A stretch of DNA of 64,000 nucleotides from positions 310,001 through 374,000 of the forward strand of contig CAWBQO010000006.1 of NCBI GenBank assembly GCA_963790965.1, written 5' to 3'. Below are positions 1 through 9,793 of the stretch, one piece after another (the stretch's first letter is position 1; the number at the start of each line of letters is the position of its first letter). A model generated the notes under the pieces. It was not told where the DNA came from. It ran no database searches and was given only the letters and a program-made list of their open reading frames with translations. The position numbers and the translations under genes were made by a program. Source of the DNA: CAWBQO01 sp963790965. Its GTDB lineage: Bacteria; Bacteroidota; Rhodothermia; Rhodothermales; DASSAV01.

Positions 1-1013
1 GGGCGGTGGGGCCGGGTTATAAGTGGTGGAAGTACATCAACCGGCCCCGCATCACCGAGGACCTCGCCGAAGTAATTACCGCACGCTCGAACTTCGCCGA
101 TGCCGTCGCCCCCGTAGCCCGGACGGGCCGCAGTGTTCAGTTTGGCTCCCGCACCGTGACGCGCGTGGGCGTCGAAGGCTCGACCGGCGCGTACGACCGG
201 GTTCACACGGTCAGCCTCGACGCCGGCCGTTTTTATAACATCCTCGACGATCGCTCCGGCCGCAGCGTGGCCGTACTCGGCTTCGACGTAGCCGAACAGC
301 TTTTTCCGACTGAATCGCCGCTCGGCAAGACGGTGCGCATCGGGGGCAACCCGTTCCTTGTCATCGGCGTCATGGAAAAGAAAGGAGATGGCCCCGACTC
401 GGGTGATCGGGACATCAAGATTCCATACACCGCCTTTCGGCGACTCTTTGGGACGAGTGAACGCGACATATCCATTCACGTGCGCGTGCGCGATGCGGCG
501 CTCATGACACCCGCCGCGGACGAGATCGTCGGCATCATGAGAGCCGCGCGAGGGCTTGAGGTTCAGGACGAGGACGACTTTGTGATCAACCAGATGGAGA
601 CGCTGCAGGCGTCGCTTGCGCCTGTCAAAACGGCCATCTTCGCGACCGGCATCTTCCTGACCGCTCTCTCCCTGCTCGTCGGCGGGATTGGCGTAATGAA
701 CATCATGTTCGTCTCCGTCCGGGAGCGCACCAAGGAAATTGGCATCCGCAAGGCCGTTGGTGCCCGGCGGCGCACCATTCTGACGCAGTTCCTGATCGAA
801 GCCGTCGTAATCTGCCTCATCGGCGGGGCAGTGGCGGTCGTGCTCGCCCTCGGCCTCACGCGTCTGATTTCTCTTGCGATTCCGGCCTACCTGCCCTTCA
901 GCACCATTGTGTTGGCCTTCGCCATCTGCATTCTCATCGGCATCACCTTCGGCCTGGCTCCCGCCTGGAATGCGGCCCGCGCCGAGCCGATCGACGCCTT
1001 GCGCTACGAATAG
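1..1013 (+). CDS. MacB/FtsX-type ABC transporter permease (5' end outside window)
   Basis: Inner-membrane permease of the MacB family. The reading frame is open from the first bases of the window, so the N-terminal membrane helix and true start lie upstream; a GTG at position 6 is not a credible start. What remains is the periplasmic MacB_PCD domain and a C-terminal FtsX domain with three hydrophobic segments. The loop reading GIGVMNIMFVSVRERTKEIG followed by IRKAVGARR is the family hallmark, and the protein ends in the usual A-x-x-IDALRYE tail. A paralogue follows 24 bases later in the same orientation. The partner ATPase and MacA-like adaptor are not in the window, so the substrate cannot be named. 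Confidence 0.9.
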   Translation, partial: AVGPGYKWWKYINRPRITEDLAEVITARSNFADAVAPVARTGRSVQFGSRTVTRVGVEGSTGAYDRVHTVSLDAGRFYNILDDRSGRSVAVLGFDVAEQLFPTESPLGKTVRIGGNPFLVIGVMEKKGDGPDSGDRDIKIPYTAFRRLFGTSERDISIHVRVRDAALMTPAADEIVGIMRAARGLEVQDEDDFVINQMETLQASLAPVKTAIFATGIFLTALSLLVGGIGVMNIMFVSVRERTKEIGIRKAVGARRRTILTQFLIEAVVICLIGGAVAVVLALGLTRLISLAIPAYLPFSTIVLAFAICILIGITFGLAPAWNAARAEPIDALRYE

Positions 1014-1037
1014 CTTCCGGTCCCAACGCTCCGAACC

Positions 1038-2264
1038 ATGTCCTTTCTCGAAGCTCTGCAATCCGCCCTCGGCTCGCTGCGGTCGAACAAGATGCGCACG
1101 CTGCTCACCCTGCTCGGCATGGTCGTGGGCGTGTTCGCCGTCATCACTTCCGTAACGGCGGTCGAGGTCATCAAAGTTTACTTCGAGGAATCCCTCAACA
1201 TCCTTGGCAACTCGACTTTCTCCGTTCAGCGCCGCCCGGCCATCTCCTTCTCCGACGACAACGAGGCGCGCAACCGGCGGCCGATCACCTACGAACAGGT
1301 CGAGCGCCTCAACGCCATGGTGACGATGCCGCTCACCATTTCGCCGCAAGAAGGCTTCGACATGACGGCCGTGCGCTTCGGCGATGCGGAGACCGAGCCG
1401 AACGTGCAGATCTCCGGAAGCGATGAGAACTTCACCCTCAACTACGCCTATGATGTTGCCGAGGGGCGCGCTTTCTCCCGCTCTGATGTTCAGTACGGCC
1501 GCCCCGTCGCGCTCCTTGGGGCCGATGTGGCGGAGGAGCTTTTCACGAACCAGTCGGCCGTTGGCAAAGACGTTCGCGTTCGGGGCCGCCGCTATCAGGT
1601 GATCGGCGTGCTCGACAAGAAGGGGAGCTTCCTCGGCATGAGCTTTGACAACCGGGTCATCCTCCCGATCACAACCGCGTTTTCGGCGTACGGTCAGCCC
1701 TGGCGAGATATTGGCTCAGTCAGCGTTCGTGCTGCAAGCCCGCTCGAGGTGCCGGCGGCGATGGAGCACGTTATCGGCCATATGCGCACCATCCGGCGGG
1801 TGCCACCCGGGGATCCGAACGACTTTGAGGTTGAGACAAACAACTCCACGCAGAGCGCTTTCGATGCCTTTACCGGCGTCCTGACTACGGGAGGCGCGGG
1901 CATCGGACTGATTGCGCTGCTGACGGCCGGCATTGGCGTGATGAACATTATGCTCGTATCCGTCACCGAACGCACGCGAGAGATCGGCATCCGCAAGTCC
2001 ATCGGGGCGCGCCGCCGCGATATTACGCGGCAGTTTCTACTCGAAGCCGTCGTGCTGTGCCAGATAGGCGGACTGCTGGGCATCCTGCTCGGAGTGCTCG
2101 CGGGCAACTACGTGGCCTACCGCTTCGAGATTTCCGCCGCCTTTCCAACGGGGTGGGCGATTGCGGGCGTCATTGCCGTGACGGTCATTGCGCTTGTGTT
2201 CGGCGGCTACCCGGCCATCAAGGCCGCCCGGCTCGATCCGGTAGACGCCCTCCGCTACGAGTAG
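1038..2264 (+). CDS. MacB/FtsX-type ABC transporter permease
   Basis: A complete 408-residue permease, paralogous to the gene just upstream. One N-terminal transmembrane helix (about residues 18-42, LLTLLGMVVGVFAVITSV) is followed by a roughly 230-residue periplasmic domain. The C-terminal FtsX domain carries GIGVMNIMLVSVTERTREIG, then IRKSIGARRR, and ends VDALRYE. The ATG at 1038 places the helix normally for the family. The two permeases probably form a heterodimer working with an ATPase encoded outside the window; that pairing is inferred from adjacency. Such systems usually export peptides, lipoproteins or drugs, and the sequence does not decide which. Confidence 0.92.
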   Translation: MSFLEALQSALGSLRSNKMRTLLTLLGMVVGVFAVITSVTAVEVIKVYFEESLNILGNSTFSVQRRPAISFSDDNEARNRRPITYEQVERLNAMVTMPLTISPQEGFDMTAVRFGDAETEPNVQISGSDENFTLNYAYDVAEGRAFSRSDVQYGRPVALLGADVAEELFTNQSAVGKDVRVRGRRYQVIGVLDKKGSFLGMSFDNRVILPITTAFSAYGQPWRDIGSVSVRAASPLEVPAAMEHVIGHMRTIRRVPPGDPNDFEVETNNSTQSAFDAFTGVLTTGGAGIGLIALLTAGIGVMNIMLVSVTERTREIGIRKSIGARRRDITRQFLLEAVVLCQIGGLLGILLGVLAGNYVAYRFEISAAFPTGWAIAGVIAVTVIALVFGGYPAIKAARLDPVDALRYE

Positions 2265-2361
2265 CCGGAACTGCTTGTCGACGCGCGGAAGCATGGGGCT
2301 TGTTTATTGAAGGGGCGGCACGTTAATTAGTGTTTCGCCTCGTACATTGCCCTCCATACCC

Positions 2362-3618
2362 ATGCGCCTGTTCCCCACGCTCGTGCTACTCACCCTCTTG
2401 GCCTCGGCCACCGGAGCCGGCGCGCAGCCGGCAGACCCCCACATGGAGCACGCCTTGCGCGTGCTTCGCACCACGCCCCTGATCGACGGGCATAACGATG
2501 TCGCCTGGGAGATCCGTACCAACGCTGCCGCGCCCGGCGACGTGGTCCGCTACGGCTTCTCGTCCGGCGCGAAGGGCCAGACCGATGCCCCCCGGCTAAG
2601 ACAGGGGCATGTTGGTGCCCTCTATCTCTCCGTCTACACGCCCGGCGAATGGGCGGACTCCGGCTATGCGCGGGTCCAGCTCGAGCAAATCGACACGGCG
2701 CTGCGGCTCATCGATGCCAACCCGGAAACGCTGGAGTTTGCCCTCACGGCCGATGATGTCGAGCGCATCTTCAAAGAGGGACGCATCGGTGCCATGCTCG
2801 GCCTCGAAGGCGGGCACGCCATTGAAAGCTCCCTCGGCGCGCTACGCGCCTACCATCGCCTCGGCGTCCGGTATATGACGCTTACCCACAACGTTACGCT
2901 GGATTGGGTTGACGCCGCCATGGACGCGCCGCGAAGCAACGGCCTTTCACCCTTTGGCGAGGATGTCGTTCGGGAAATGAATCGGCTCGGGATGCTCGTG
3001 GACCTCTCGCACGCATCTCCGGCCACCATGAGCGAGGTGCTCGATGTGAGCCGCGCCCCGATCATCTTTTCCCACTCCTCCGCGCGCGCGCTCGTCGACG
3101 TGCCCCGCAACGTGCCTGATTCGATCCTTGCGCGAATGCCGGCGAACGGCGGCGTTGTCATGATTACCTTTGTGCCTCCGTTCGTGTCGAGAGAAGTATC
3201 TGCCTTTTACGACCGGTACTCGGCCGTCCGCGACTCGCTTTCCGGCACGCTGCCCGGCGGGCGGAGGGAGGCGGAGGCGGCCATGCCCGCGTGGCTTGAA
3301 GCCAATCCTGCCCCGCGCGCAACCCTCGGGCAGGTGGCAGATCACATCGAGCACGTCCGCCGCGTGGCCGGCGTTGACGCCGTCGGCATCGGGAGCGACT
3401 TCGACGGCATCACCATGACGCCGGTGGGACTGGAAGACGTCTCGACCTTCCCCAACCTCTTTGCTGAACTCTCCCGCCGCGGGTGGAGCGAATCCGACCT
3501 GCGGAAGCTCGCCGGCGAAAACGTGCTCCGCGTTATGCGTGCGGCCGAGGGCGTTTCGGGAAAAATGCAGCAAGAAGAGCGATCGACGGCGGCCTCCGCC
3601 TCCGCTGCCGATGAGTAG
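2362..3618 (+). CDS. Membrane dipeptidase, peptidase family M19
   Basis: Zinc dipeptidase of the renal dipeptidase (M19) family, predicted to be exported and to hydrolyse dipeptides. The ATG at 2362 is preferred over an upstream TTG because it starts directly with a signal peptide (MRLFPTLVLLTLLASATGAGA). Family landmarks are IDGHNDVAW with the first metal ligands, LEGGHAIES with the bridging Glu region, YMTLTHN, VDLSHAS, IFSHSSAR and GIGSDFDG near the C terminus. At about 418 residues it has the usual family length. It stands alone between the MacB-like permeases and an MscS channel, and no operon partner is evident. Confidence 0.93.
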   Translation: MRLFPTLVLLTLLASATGAGAQPADPHMEHALRVLRTTPLIDGHNDVAWEIRTNAAAPGDVVRYGFSSGAKGQTDAPRLRQGHVGALYLSVYTPGEWADSGYARVQLEQIDTALRLIDANPETLEFALTADDVERIFKEGRIGAMLGLEGGHAIESSLGALRAYHRLGVRYMTLTHNVTLDWVDAAMDAPRSNGLSPFGEDVVREMNRLGMLVDLSHASPATMSEVLDVSRAPIIFSHSSARALVDVPRNVPDSILARMPANGGVVMITFVPPFVSREVSAFYDRYSAVRDSLSGTLPGGRREAEAAMPAWLEANPAPRATLGQVADHIEHVRRVAGVDAVGIGSDFDGITMTPVGLEDVSTFPNLFAELSRRGWSESDLRKLAGENVLRVMRAAEGVSGKMQQEERSTAASASAADE

Positions 3619-3663
3619 CCTGACCCTTTCGTTCGTTTTCTCGGGATAGATTTTTACCAACCG

Positions 3664-5451
3664 ATGCTTTCGCCTCGCTTACTGTCCGGAACGGCCGCCT
3701 GGCCCGTTGCAGCGTTACCCGTTGCGGCGGCACTGATCGTCGCGTTCATGTTGAGCGCGTCCGTGGCCTCGACAGCCGCCGGACAGACGGTAGCCGCTGA
3801 CACGGCTCTCGCCGACTCGGCGCGCGTAGACTCCCTTCTCGCGGATTCGCCGGCGAGCGCGGACTCCCTGCTCATCCTCAGCGATTCGACGCGCCGGGCG
3901 CTCGATTCCGTGGCCGTAGCCGCCCTGGAGGACACGGTGGCCGTGCCGCCGCGCGAGGTGCTTCGCGGCCAACCTGTCTTTCTGCGCGGCCGCAAGATAT
4001 TCGACGTATTCTCCGGCCTCGGGTCCTACGACACCGCCGAACGAGCGGACCGTCTCTCCACGCGCATAACCACCCTCGCCGCCAGCGATGTGGACGTGGA
4101 AGCACTTCAGGTTCTCGACGGACTTTCCCTCACGACCGTTCGCGCCGGAGACATGATCATCATGTCCGTCACCGATGACGACGCGCTCGGCCGCGGGACG
4201 GGGCGGCACGAGGCGGCCGTCTCTTATGCCAAGATCATACGCGAGGAGGTAAACCGCATCCGCGAACGCTCGACGCTCCGGAGCGTGCTCATCAGCGTCG
4301 GCATTTCCATTCTGCTTTTCATTCTGCTCATCTTCATCCTCAAGGGCGTAGGGCGCTTCTTTCGCTGGGCGGACAATCGCGTGCAGGTCGTCGGGAGGGC
4401 GCGTGTTCGCGGCGTGCGCGTAGGGCAGGTCGAGGTGCTCTCTCGCGATCGCATCATGCGCGCCGGGCGAACGGCAACGCAGATCTTCCGGATAGCAGTT
4501 TACCTGTTCGTTGTCTACGTTTTTCTGACCACGGTTTTCGGCCTCTTCCCGTGGACGCAGTCCTGGTCGCGCCTGCTGCTCGGCTACCTCATTGCGCCGG
4601 TGCGCGGTCTCGGAGGGGCCGTGGTGGCGGGAGCGCCCGACCTGCTGGCCATCATCGTCATCATCCTTATCGTGCGGTGGCTGATCCAGGGATCGAACTT
4701 CATCTTTGCGCAGCTGGCCACGGGCAACATCACCCTGCCCGGCTTCTACGCCGAGTTCGCCGAGCCAACGCGGAAGATCGTTCGGTTTCTGCTCATCGTG
4801 CTCGGCGTGATGCTCGTCTACCCTTACACGCCTATTGCCGATTCGAAGGTGTTCCAGGGTCTCACCATCTTCCTCGGCGTCCTGTTCTCCCTCGGGTCCT
4901 CGACCGCCATCGCGAACATTGTGGCGGGCGTCGTGCTGACCTACACCAGAGCCTTTCGCATCGGAGACCGCATCAAGGTTGCCGAGACCGTTGGCGACGT
5001 GGTGGAGAAAACCTTCCTCATCACCCGCGTACGCACGCCCAAGAATGAGGATGTGGCGATCCCCAACTCGACCATGCTCTCGGCCCAGATTACCAACTAC
5101 TCGACCATGGCGCTCGTTGGAGACGGACTCGTCATCCACACGAGCGTCACCATTGGCTACGACATACCCTGGCCGAAAGTGCAGGATTTGCTGATCGAGG
5201 CGGCCAAGCGGACAACGGATGTTGAGCCGCTACCCGCCCCGTTCGTTCTGCAAACGGCACTCGGGGATTTCTCCGTCGTCTACCAGATCAACGCCTACAC
5301 GCGCGCGCCCGAGCGGATGCCGAGAATCCTCTCCGACCTTCATCGCCACATTCAGGACACCTTCGCCGAGGCAAAGGTCGAAATCTTGTCGCCGGTATAC
5401 GAAGCCCGGCGCGACGGCAACCCGTCAACCATTCCTCCTGCGAACGGGTAA
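3664..5451 (+). CDS. MscS-family mechanosensitive ion channel, large form
   Basis: A 595-residue channel protein. It opens with a hydrophobic signal-like segment (about residues 13-40). A Ser/Asp/Ala-rich periplasmic stretch of roughly 150 residues follows. Several membrane helices come next, at about residues 210-230, 280-300, 325-350 and 375-400. The MscS core begins at the pore helix reading SSTAIANIVAGVVLTYTRAF, followed by RIGDRIKV, the beta domain (PNEDVAIPNS-like segment) and the C-terminal mixed domain. Its role is release of osmolytes on hypo-osmotic shock, inferred from the family. The long N-terminal extension exceeds E. coli MscS (286 residues) and places it with the larger MscS-like proteins. 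It has its own short intergenic leader and no obvious partner. Confidence 0.9.
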   Translation: MLSPRLLSGTAAWPVAALPVAAALIVAFMLSASVASTAAGQTVAADTALADSARVDSLLADSPASADSLLILSDSTRRALDSVAVAALEDTVAVPPREVLRGQPVFLRGRKIFDVFSGLGSYDTAERADRLSTRITTLAASDVDVEALQVLDGLSLTTVRAGDMIIMSVTDDDALGRGTGRHEAAVSYAKIIREEVNRIRERSTLRSVLISVGISILLFILLIFILKGVGRFFRWADNRVQVVGRARVRGVRVGQVEVLSRDRIMRAGRTATQIFRIAVYLFVVYVFLTTVFGLFPWTQSWSRLLLGYLIAPVRGLGGAVVAGAPDLLAIIVIILIVRWLIQGSNFIFAQLATGNITLPGFYAEFAEPTRKIVRFLLIVLGVMLVYPYTPIADSKVFQGLTIFLGVLFSLGSSTAIANIVAGVVLTYTRAFRIGDRIKVAETVGDVVEKTFLITRVRTPKNEDVAIPNSTMLSAQITNYSTMALVGDGLVIHTSVTIGYDIPWPKVQDLLIEAAKRTTDVEPLPAPFVLQTALGDFSVVYQINAYTRAPERMPRILSDLHRHIQDTFAEAKVEILSPVYEARRDGNPSTIPPANG

Positions 5452-5659
5452 CCACTGAACGAGCGAAGCGCCGCCGTCCCGTTCCGAAACGCGCCGCAGG
5501 GTTGTGGGGGCACGGCGCATGGCGCCCCTGCCACGGCACGTGCCAACCACCCTCCGACAGGGCAACGTTTCAGGCGCATCGCGCGACGATTGTGAAAGAA
5601 CCTGCAGCGATGCAGAACGTAGAGACCGAACAACCCCTCAACCACATAACTGAAAAGGA

Positions 5660-7696
5660 ATGAAAGAGACCATGGGTGCGATCCGCCTGTTACTTCTCGT
5701 CGCACTGGTGAGCCTGGCTGCCTATGGGCCGGCGGCCGCGCAGACGAAGGACTTCGGCGTAGATCCATCAAACTTCGACACAAACGTACGTCCGCAGGAC
5801 GACTTCTACCGCTTTGTGAATGGCGGCTGGCTCAAGACGGCCACCATTCCGGCAGACCGGCCGATGACCGGTTCGTTCGTTGATCTCGCCGATAGCAGCG
5901 AAGCGGCAGTCCGAACGATTCTCGATGAAGTGTCCTCGTCCTCCGCTCCCGCCGGATCGGTGGAGCGCAAGGTGGGCGACTTCTACCGCAGCTTTATGGA
6001 CTCGGCCCGCGTGGAAGCGCTCGGCCTCTCTCCGCTGCAGTCTGAGCTTGACCGCATCGGTGCGGTTAACGACAAGGGAGAGCTTCCGGGGCAGTTCGCC
6101 CATCTCGCCTCTGTCGGCGTCAGCTCCCCCCTGGGCATGTTCGTCTTCCAGGACCAGAAGCAGTCGGATCGGTACATTGCCTATGTCAACCAGTCCGGGC
6201 TGGGGATGCCGGACCGCGACTACTACTTCAAGGAAGGAGAACGCTTCGACCAGGTGCGGGCGGCCTATGCCAAGTACATCGCGCAGCTGCTCGAGATGGC
6301 GGGCAACCCGAACCCGGAGAAAGCCGCCGCCGATGTGGTCGCGTTCGAGACCACGCTCGCCGAGAAGCAGTGGACCAACGTGCAGAACCGCGACCGCGAG
6401 GCGACTTACAACAAAATGTCCGTCTCGGACCTCGAAGCGATGACGCCTCGCTTCGACTGGTCGGCTTACGTCGCGGCTGTCGGGGCGGAATCCTCTCCTG
6501 CCATTGTGGTTCGCCAGCCGAGCTACGTCGAGGCGCTTGGGCCGATTTTGCAGGAGACGCCTCTGGAGACACTGAAGAACTACATGACCTTCAAGCTCAT
6601 CGACGCGTACGCCTATGATCTGAGCAGCAACTTCGTGGACGCGCGATTCGACTTCCGGGGTCGCACGCTCGTCGGCCAGCAGCAGGATCGGCCTCGCTGG
6701 AAGCGGGGCGTGTCAACGGTTGAAGGCGCCCTCGGCGAGGCTGTCGGGAAGATTTATGTTGATCGCCATTTCAGCCCCGAGTCTAAGGCGCGGATGGAGG
6801 AGCTGGTCGCCAACCTCACGGCCACCTACCGCGAGGCCATCGACAATCTTGACTGGATGAGCCCGGAGACAAAAGCCGAAGCGCAGCGCAAGCTTGCGAA
6901 CTTCCGCGTCAAGATCGGCTATCCGAACAAGTGGCGCGACTATACCGCGCTTGAAATTGCTCCGGACGATCTCGTCGGCAACGAGATGCGTTCAGCCAAA
7001 TTCCAGCACGATGACAACGTCGGCCGCCTCGGCAAGCCGATTGACCGCGAGGAGTGGGGAATGACGCCGCAGACGGTGAACGCCTACTACAACTCGGTCA
7101 TGAACGAGATCGTCTTCCCGGCCGCCATCCTGCAGCCGCCCTTCTTCAACGCGAGCGCTGACGATGCGGTGAACTATGGCGGCATTGGTGCCGTGATCGG
7201 GCATGAAATCAGCCACGGCTTCGACGATCAGGGACGCCGCTCAGACGGCGAGGGCAACCTCCGCGACTGGTGGACGGAAGCGGACGCCTCGGCTTTCCAG
7301 TCCCGTGCGGATAAGCTCATCGAGCGCTACAACGACTTCTCGCCTGTGGAGGGCATGAACGTCAATGGCGCACTTACGATCGGCGAGAACATCGGCGACC
7401 TCAGCGGCATAGCCGTCGCGTACAAAGCCTACAAGCGTTCGCTCAATGGCAAGGAAGCGCCCGTTATCAACGGGTACACGGGCGATCAGCGCTTTTTCCT
7501 TGGCTACGGTCAGATCTGGCGTTCGCTCCTGAGCGAGGATCTGCAGCGGCAGCGGCTCCTCTCCGATCCGCACTCCCCGCCGGAGTACCGGGTCAATGGC
7601 ATCCTGCCGAACATCAGTGCCTTCTACGAAGCGTTTGACGTGAAGGAAGGAGACAAGATGTACTTGCCGCCGGAAGAGCGCGTTCAGATCTGGTAG
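5660..7696 (+). CDS. M13-family zinc metalloendopeptidase (neprilysin/PepO-like), secreted
   Basis: A 678-residue metallopeptidase of the neprilysin clan. The signal peptide reads GAIRLLLLVALVSLAAYGPAAA. The N-terminal M13 domain begins after it with the typical DDFYRFVNGGWL. The catalytic domain has the zinc motif HEISH in VIGHEISHGFDDQG (about residues 514-518) and the third ligand in ENIGDLSG (about 575). NAYYN and FPAAILQPPFF, which shape the substrate site, are also present. Two in-frame ATGs compete (5660 and 5672). The second has better spacing from a purine-rich GAAAGAG, so the start could be four codons later. The 208 bases upstream hold no gene. Probable role: periplasmic or extracellular peptide degradation. 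Confidence 0.94.
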   Translation: MKETMGAIRLLLLVALVSLAAYGPAAAQTKDFGVDPSNFDTNVRPQDDFYRFVNGGWLKTATIPADRPMTGSFVDLADSSEAAVRTILDEVSSSSAPAGSVERKVGDFYRSFMDSARVEALGLSPLQSELDRIGAVNDKGELPGQFAHLASVGVSSPLGMFVFQDQKQSDRYIAYVNQSGLGMPDRDYYFKEGERFDQVRAAYAKYIAQLLEMAGNPNPEKAAADVVAFETTLAEKQWTNVQNRDREATYNKMSVSDLEAMTPRFDWSAYVAAVGAESSPAIVVRQPSYVEALGPILQETPLETLKNYMTFKLIDAYAYDLSSNFVDARFDFRGRTLVGQQQDRPRWKRGVSTVEGALGEAVGKIYVDRHFSPESKARMEELVANLTATYREAIDNLDWMSPETKAEAQRKLANFRVKIGYPNKWRDYTALEIAPDDLVGNEMRSAKFQHDDNVGRLGKPIDREEWGMTPQTVNAYYNSVMNEIVFPAAILQPPFFNASADDAVNYGGIGAVIGHEISHGFDDQGRRSDGEGNLRDWWTEADASAFQSRADKLIERYNDFSPVEGMNVNGALTIGENIGDLSGIAVAYKAYKRSLNGKEAPVINGYTGDQRFFLGYGQIWRSLLSEDLQRQRLLSDPHSPPEYRVNGILPNISAFYEAFDVKEGDKMYLPPEERVQIW

Positions 7697-7760
7697 GCAC
7701 CGGGTCTTGACGATTGCCGAACGGTCCGGGTTCTTTGCGAATCCGGACCGTTTGCATAAA

Positions 7761-7815
7761 CAGCCTTTGCGCAGACAGCCTTTGCGCAGACAGCCTTCGC
7801 GCAGACAGCCTTCGC
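7761..7815 (+). repeat. 15-bp tandem repeat, about 3.7 units
   Basis: Four head-to-tail copies of a 15-base unit (CAGCCTTTGCGCAGA, with one T-to-C variant in the last two) end just before the most likely start of the radical SAM gene at 7833. If translation began further upstream, the repeat would encode an Arg/Gln/Pro-rich tract. It lies between the M13 peptidase stop and the radical SAM start. Confidence 0.85.
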
Positions 7816-7832
7816 GTAATTACCGGGATCGC

Positions 7833-9065
7833 ATGGTCTATGAGTTGCCGCGTCCGGGTGATCCGGAGCCGATCCGCATCAGCATACGGCCCGCGAACAC
7901 GATTGTCGCGGCCGATGCCTCGTACGTCTTCGACGCGGAGGGCCGCTTGCACTCCGCCGCCCTGCCGGACCGATTCGTGCGGCGCAGCCTCAACGGACGC
8001 TTTCTGGAAAAGCGCCGCGACGCTACGGGTCGGCGCACCCACCGCGATCTCGGCCAGGACGAAGGCGCGGGCGTGCTGGATGGCGCGCGCCGGACGGTCT
8101 CCGCCACGCTTGACGCGCTTCCCGCCGGCGCGCCGCCGGCCGTGAAGGAAAGGCTGCAATCCATCCTCGAACGGGACGACCTCGCCTACAGGGAAGACCT
8201 GGCGGCATACAGCCGAGCCTACCGGCCGGTCGGCATTCTTCCGCCGGACCAGTATCTCTCCCTCGTCCTGCAGGCGACGGAAGGGTGTCATCATAACCGT
8301 TGTCTGTTCTGCGAATTCTACCGCGAGCAGCCGTTCCACATCAAGTCGGCAGAGGAGTTTGGCGCGCACATCGATGCGGTGCGGGCTTTCGTCGGCAAAG
8401 GCATCCGGCTGCGCAGGAGCCTCTTTCTGGCAGACGCAAACGCGCTGGTGATTCCTCAAAAGCGGCTGCTGGCGCTGCTCGACGTTCTCCACCACCATTT
8501 TGCAATGGCGCCTTCTGATCTCAACGGCCGCGCTCTTGCCGGCTGGCAGGCGGCGCATCCGGACGGAATGGCCGGATGGAACTCCTTCATTGATGCGTTT
8601 ACGGGAAAGAAGAAGGACGCGCATGACTTCCTGGAGCTTGCCGCGCTGGGCCTGCGCCGCATCTACATCGGCATGGAATCGGGCCACCGGCCGCTGCTCA
8701 CGTTCCTGCAGAAGCCCGGTATGCCGGAGGACGTGGAAGCCGTTGCCGTCGCCGCAAAAGAGGCGGGCATCAGCGTTTCAGTCATCGCCATGACCGGAAT
8801 CGGCGGCCGGACGTTCTCGGAAGGGCACGTCTCCGACACCGTTCGCCTGCTCAACCGCCTTCCGCTCGACGCAAAGGATCTCGTCTACCTGTCAGCGTAT
8901 GTAGGCGCGCCTGATTCCATCTACAGCCGCGCCGCCGGCGAGGCAGGTATCGCGCCTATGACGTCGGCCGAGATTGCCGCGCAGGGAGCGGCGCTGCGAG
9001 AGGGACTTCGCTTCAAAGATCCGCCTCGCACGGCGGTATACGACATTCGCGAGTTCGTCTACTGA
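7833..9065 (+). CDS. Radical SAM protein (COG1032-like)
   Basis: A 410-residue radical SAM enzyme. The cluster-binding motif is in EGCHHNRCLFCEFYRE, with the three cysteines spaced CX4CX2C as in COG1032-type members. A Gly-rich segment GIRLRRSLFLADANAL and IYIGMESGH match the SAM-binding beta strands of the partial TIM barrel. The ATG at 7833 is chosen because everything upstream in frame is a 15-bp tandem repeat. An in-frame TTG at 7707 is the alternative start. No auxiliary iron-sulfur motif or B12 domain was seen. The substrate is unknown and neighbours give no clue. Confidence 0.85.
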   Translation: MVYELPRPGDPEPIRISIRPANTIVAADASYVFDAEGRLHSAALPDRFVRRSLNGRFLEKRRDATGRRTHRDLGQDEGAGVLDGARRTVSATLDALPAGAPPAVKERLQSILERDDLAYREDLAAYSRAYRPVGILPPDQYLSLVLQATEGCHHNRCLFCEFYREQPFHIKSAEEFGAHIDAVRAFVGKGIRLRRSLFLADANALVIPQKRLLALLDVLHHHFAMAPSDLNGRALAGWQAAHPDGMAGWNSFIDAFTGKKKDAHDFLELAALGLRRIYIGMESGHRPLLTFLQKPGMPEDVEAVAVAAKEAGISVSVIAMTGIGGRTFSEGHVSDTVRLLNRLPLDAKDLVYLSAYVGAPDSIYSRAAGEAGIAPMTSAEIAAQGAALREGLRFKDPPRTAVYDIREFVY

Positions 9066-9146
9066 AGCGGGCGGCCGCGGGGAACGCTTGCCTGAACGGA
9101 TGGTAGCGACCTCCTTCCATGATCCACTCAGCCGGTTTTTAATCCA

Positions 9147-9650
9147 ATGCTATCAGGCCGTTTTTTGCTGTTGCTCCTTTTGTGCGGTTTTGTGCCGGCC
9201 ATTCCCGCGTTCTCGCAGAGCCATGAGGCGGCCGAACCGGACACGAGTCTCTACGTCGTCGGCGCTTACGATCCGCTTCGAGACCCGGCGCAGGATCTGG
9301 AACTCGCCGTAGCGCGGGCGCAGCGTGAGGGCAAGCGGATCTTGCTGGAGGTGGGTGGCGACTGGTGTTCGTGGTGCCACGCGCTGGACCGCTTCGTCCA
9401 TAACAACGAGGCCGTCACTGCCGCGCTGAGGGAAGACTTCTTGATCGTTAAAGTGACGATGGACGAAGAGAATCGCAACGAGGCTTTTCTCTCCAACTAT
9501 CCGAAGGTGCCCGGCTATCCGCACCTTTTCGTGCTCGAGAAAGACGGCACGCTGCTGCACTCCCAGGGGACAGACACTCTGGAAGAGGGCCGCTCCTACA
9601 GCGAAGCCGCTATACTCGCCGTTCTCGAAAGGTGGGCACCGCGTGAATAG
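9147..9650 (+). CDS. Secreted thioredoxin-like protein
   Basis: A 167-residue exported thioredoxin-fold protein. The signal peptide (LLLLLLCGFVPAIPAFS) is followed by the active site GGDWCSWCHALD, a CXXC pair near residues 72-75. This resembles the thioredoxin_7/DUF255-like group more than classical thioredoxins. The cis-Pro loop is in VPGYPHLFVLEKDG. It probably acts as a periplasmic thiol oxidoreductase. It stands alone, and no partner cytochrome-maturation gene is visible. Confidence 0.85.
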   Translation: MLSGRFLLLLLLCGFVPAIPAFSQSHEAAEPDTSLYVVGAYDPLRDPAQDLELAVARAQREGKRILLEVGGDWCSWCHALDRFVHNNEAVTAALREDFLIVKVTMDEENRNEAFLSNYPKVPGYPHLFVLEKDGTLLHSQGTDTLEEGRSYSEAAILAVLERWAPRE

Positions 9651-9793
9651 CAACCCCTTGGGTTGTAACGGATGCGGTAATCCCGGGGCAGATGCTCCAT
9701 GTGCCGGACCCTTCGAAGCCTGCAAACCATCTATAGCTTCACCCCCGCGGGGCAGATTGGCCCCGCAAGTAAAACGAAACTGAAGGTGAAGAG

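Noticed and set aside
3715..5139. 474-residue protein antisense to the MscS channel
   Set aside because: Asp/Glu/Arg/His-rich complement of a hydrophobic membrane protein, the usual antisense artefact in GC-rich DNA.
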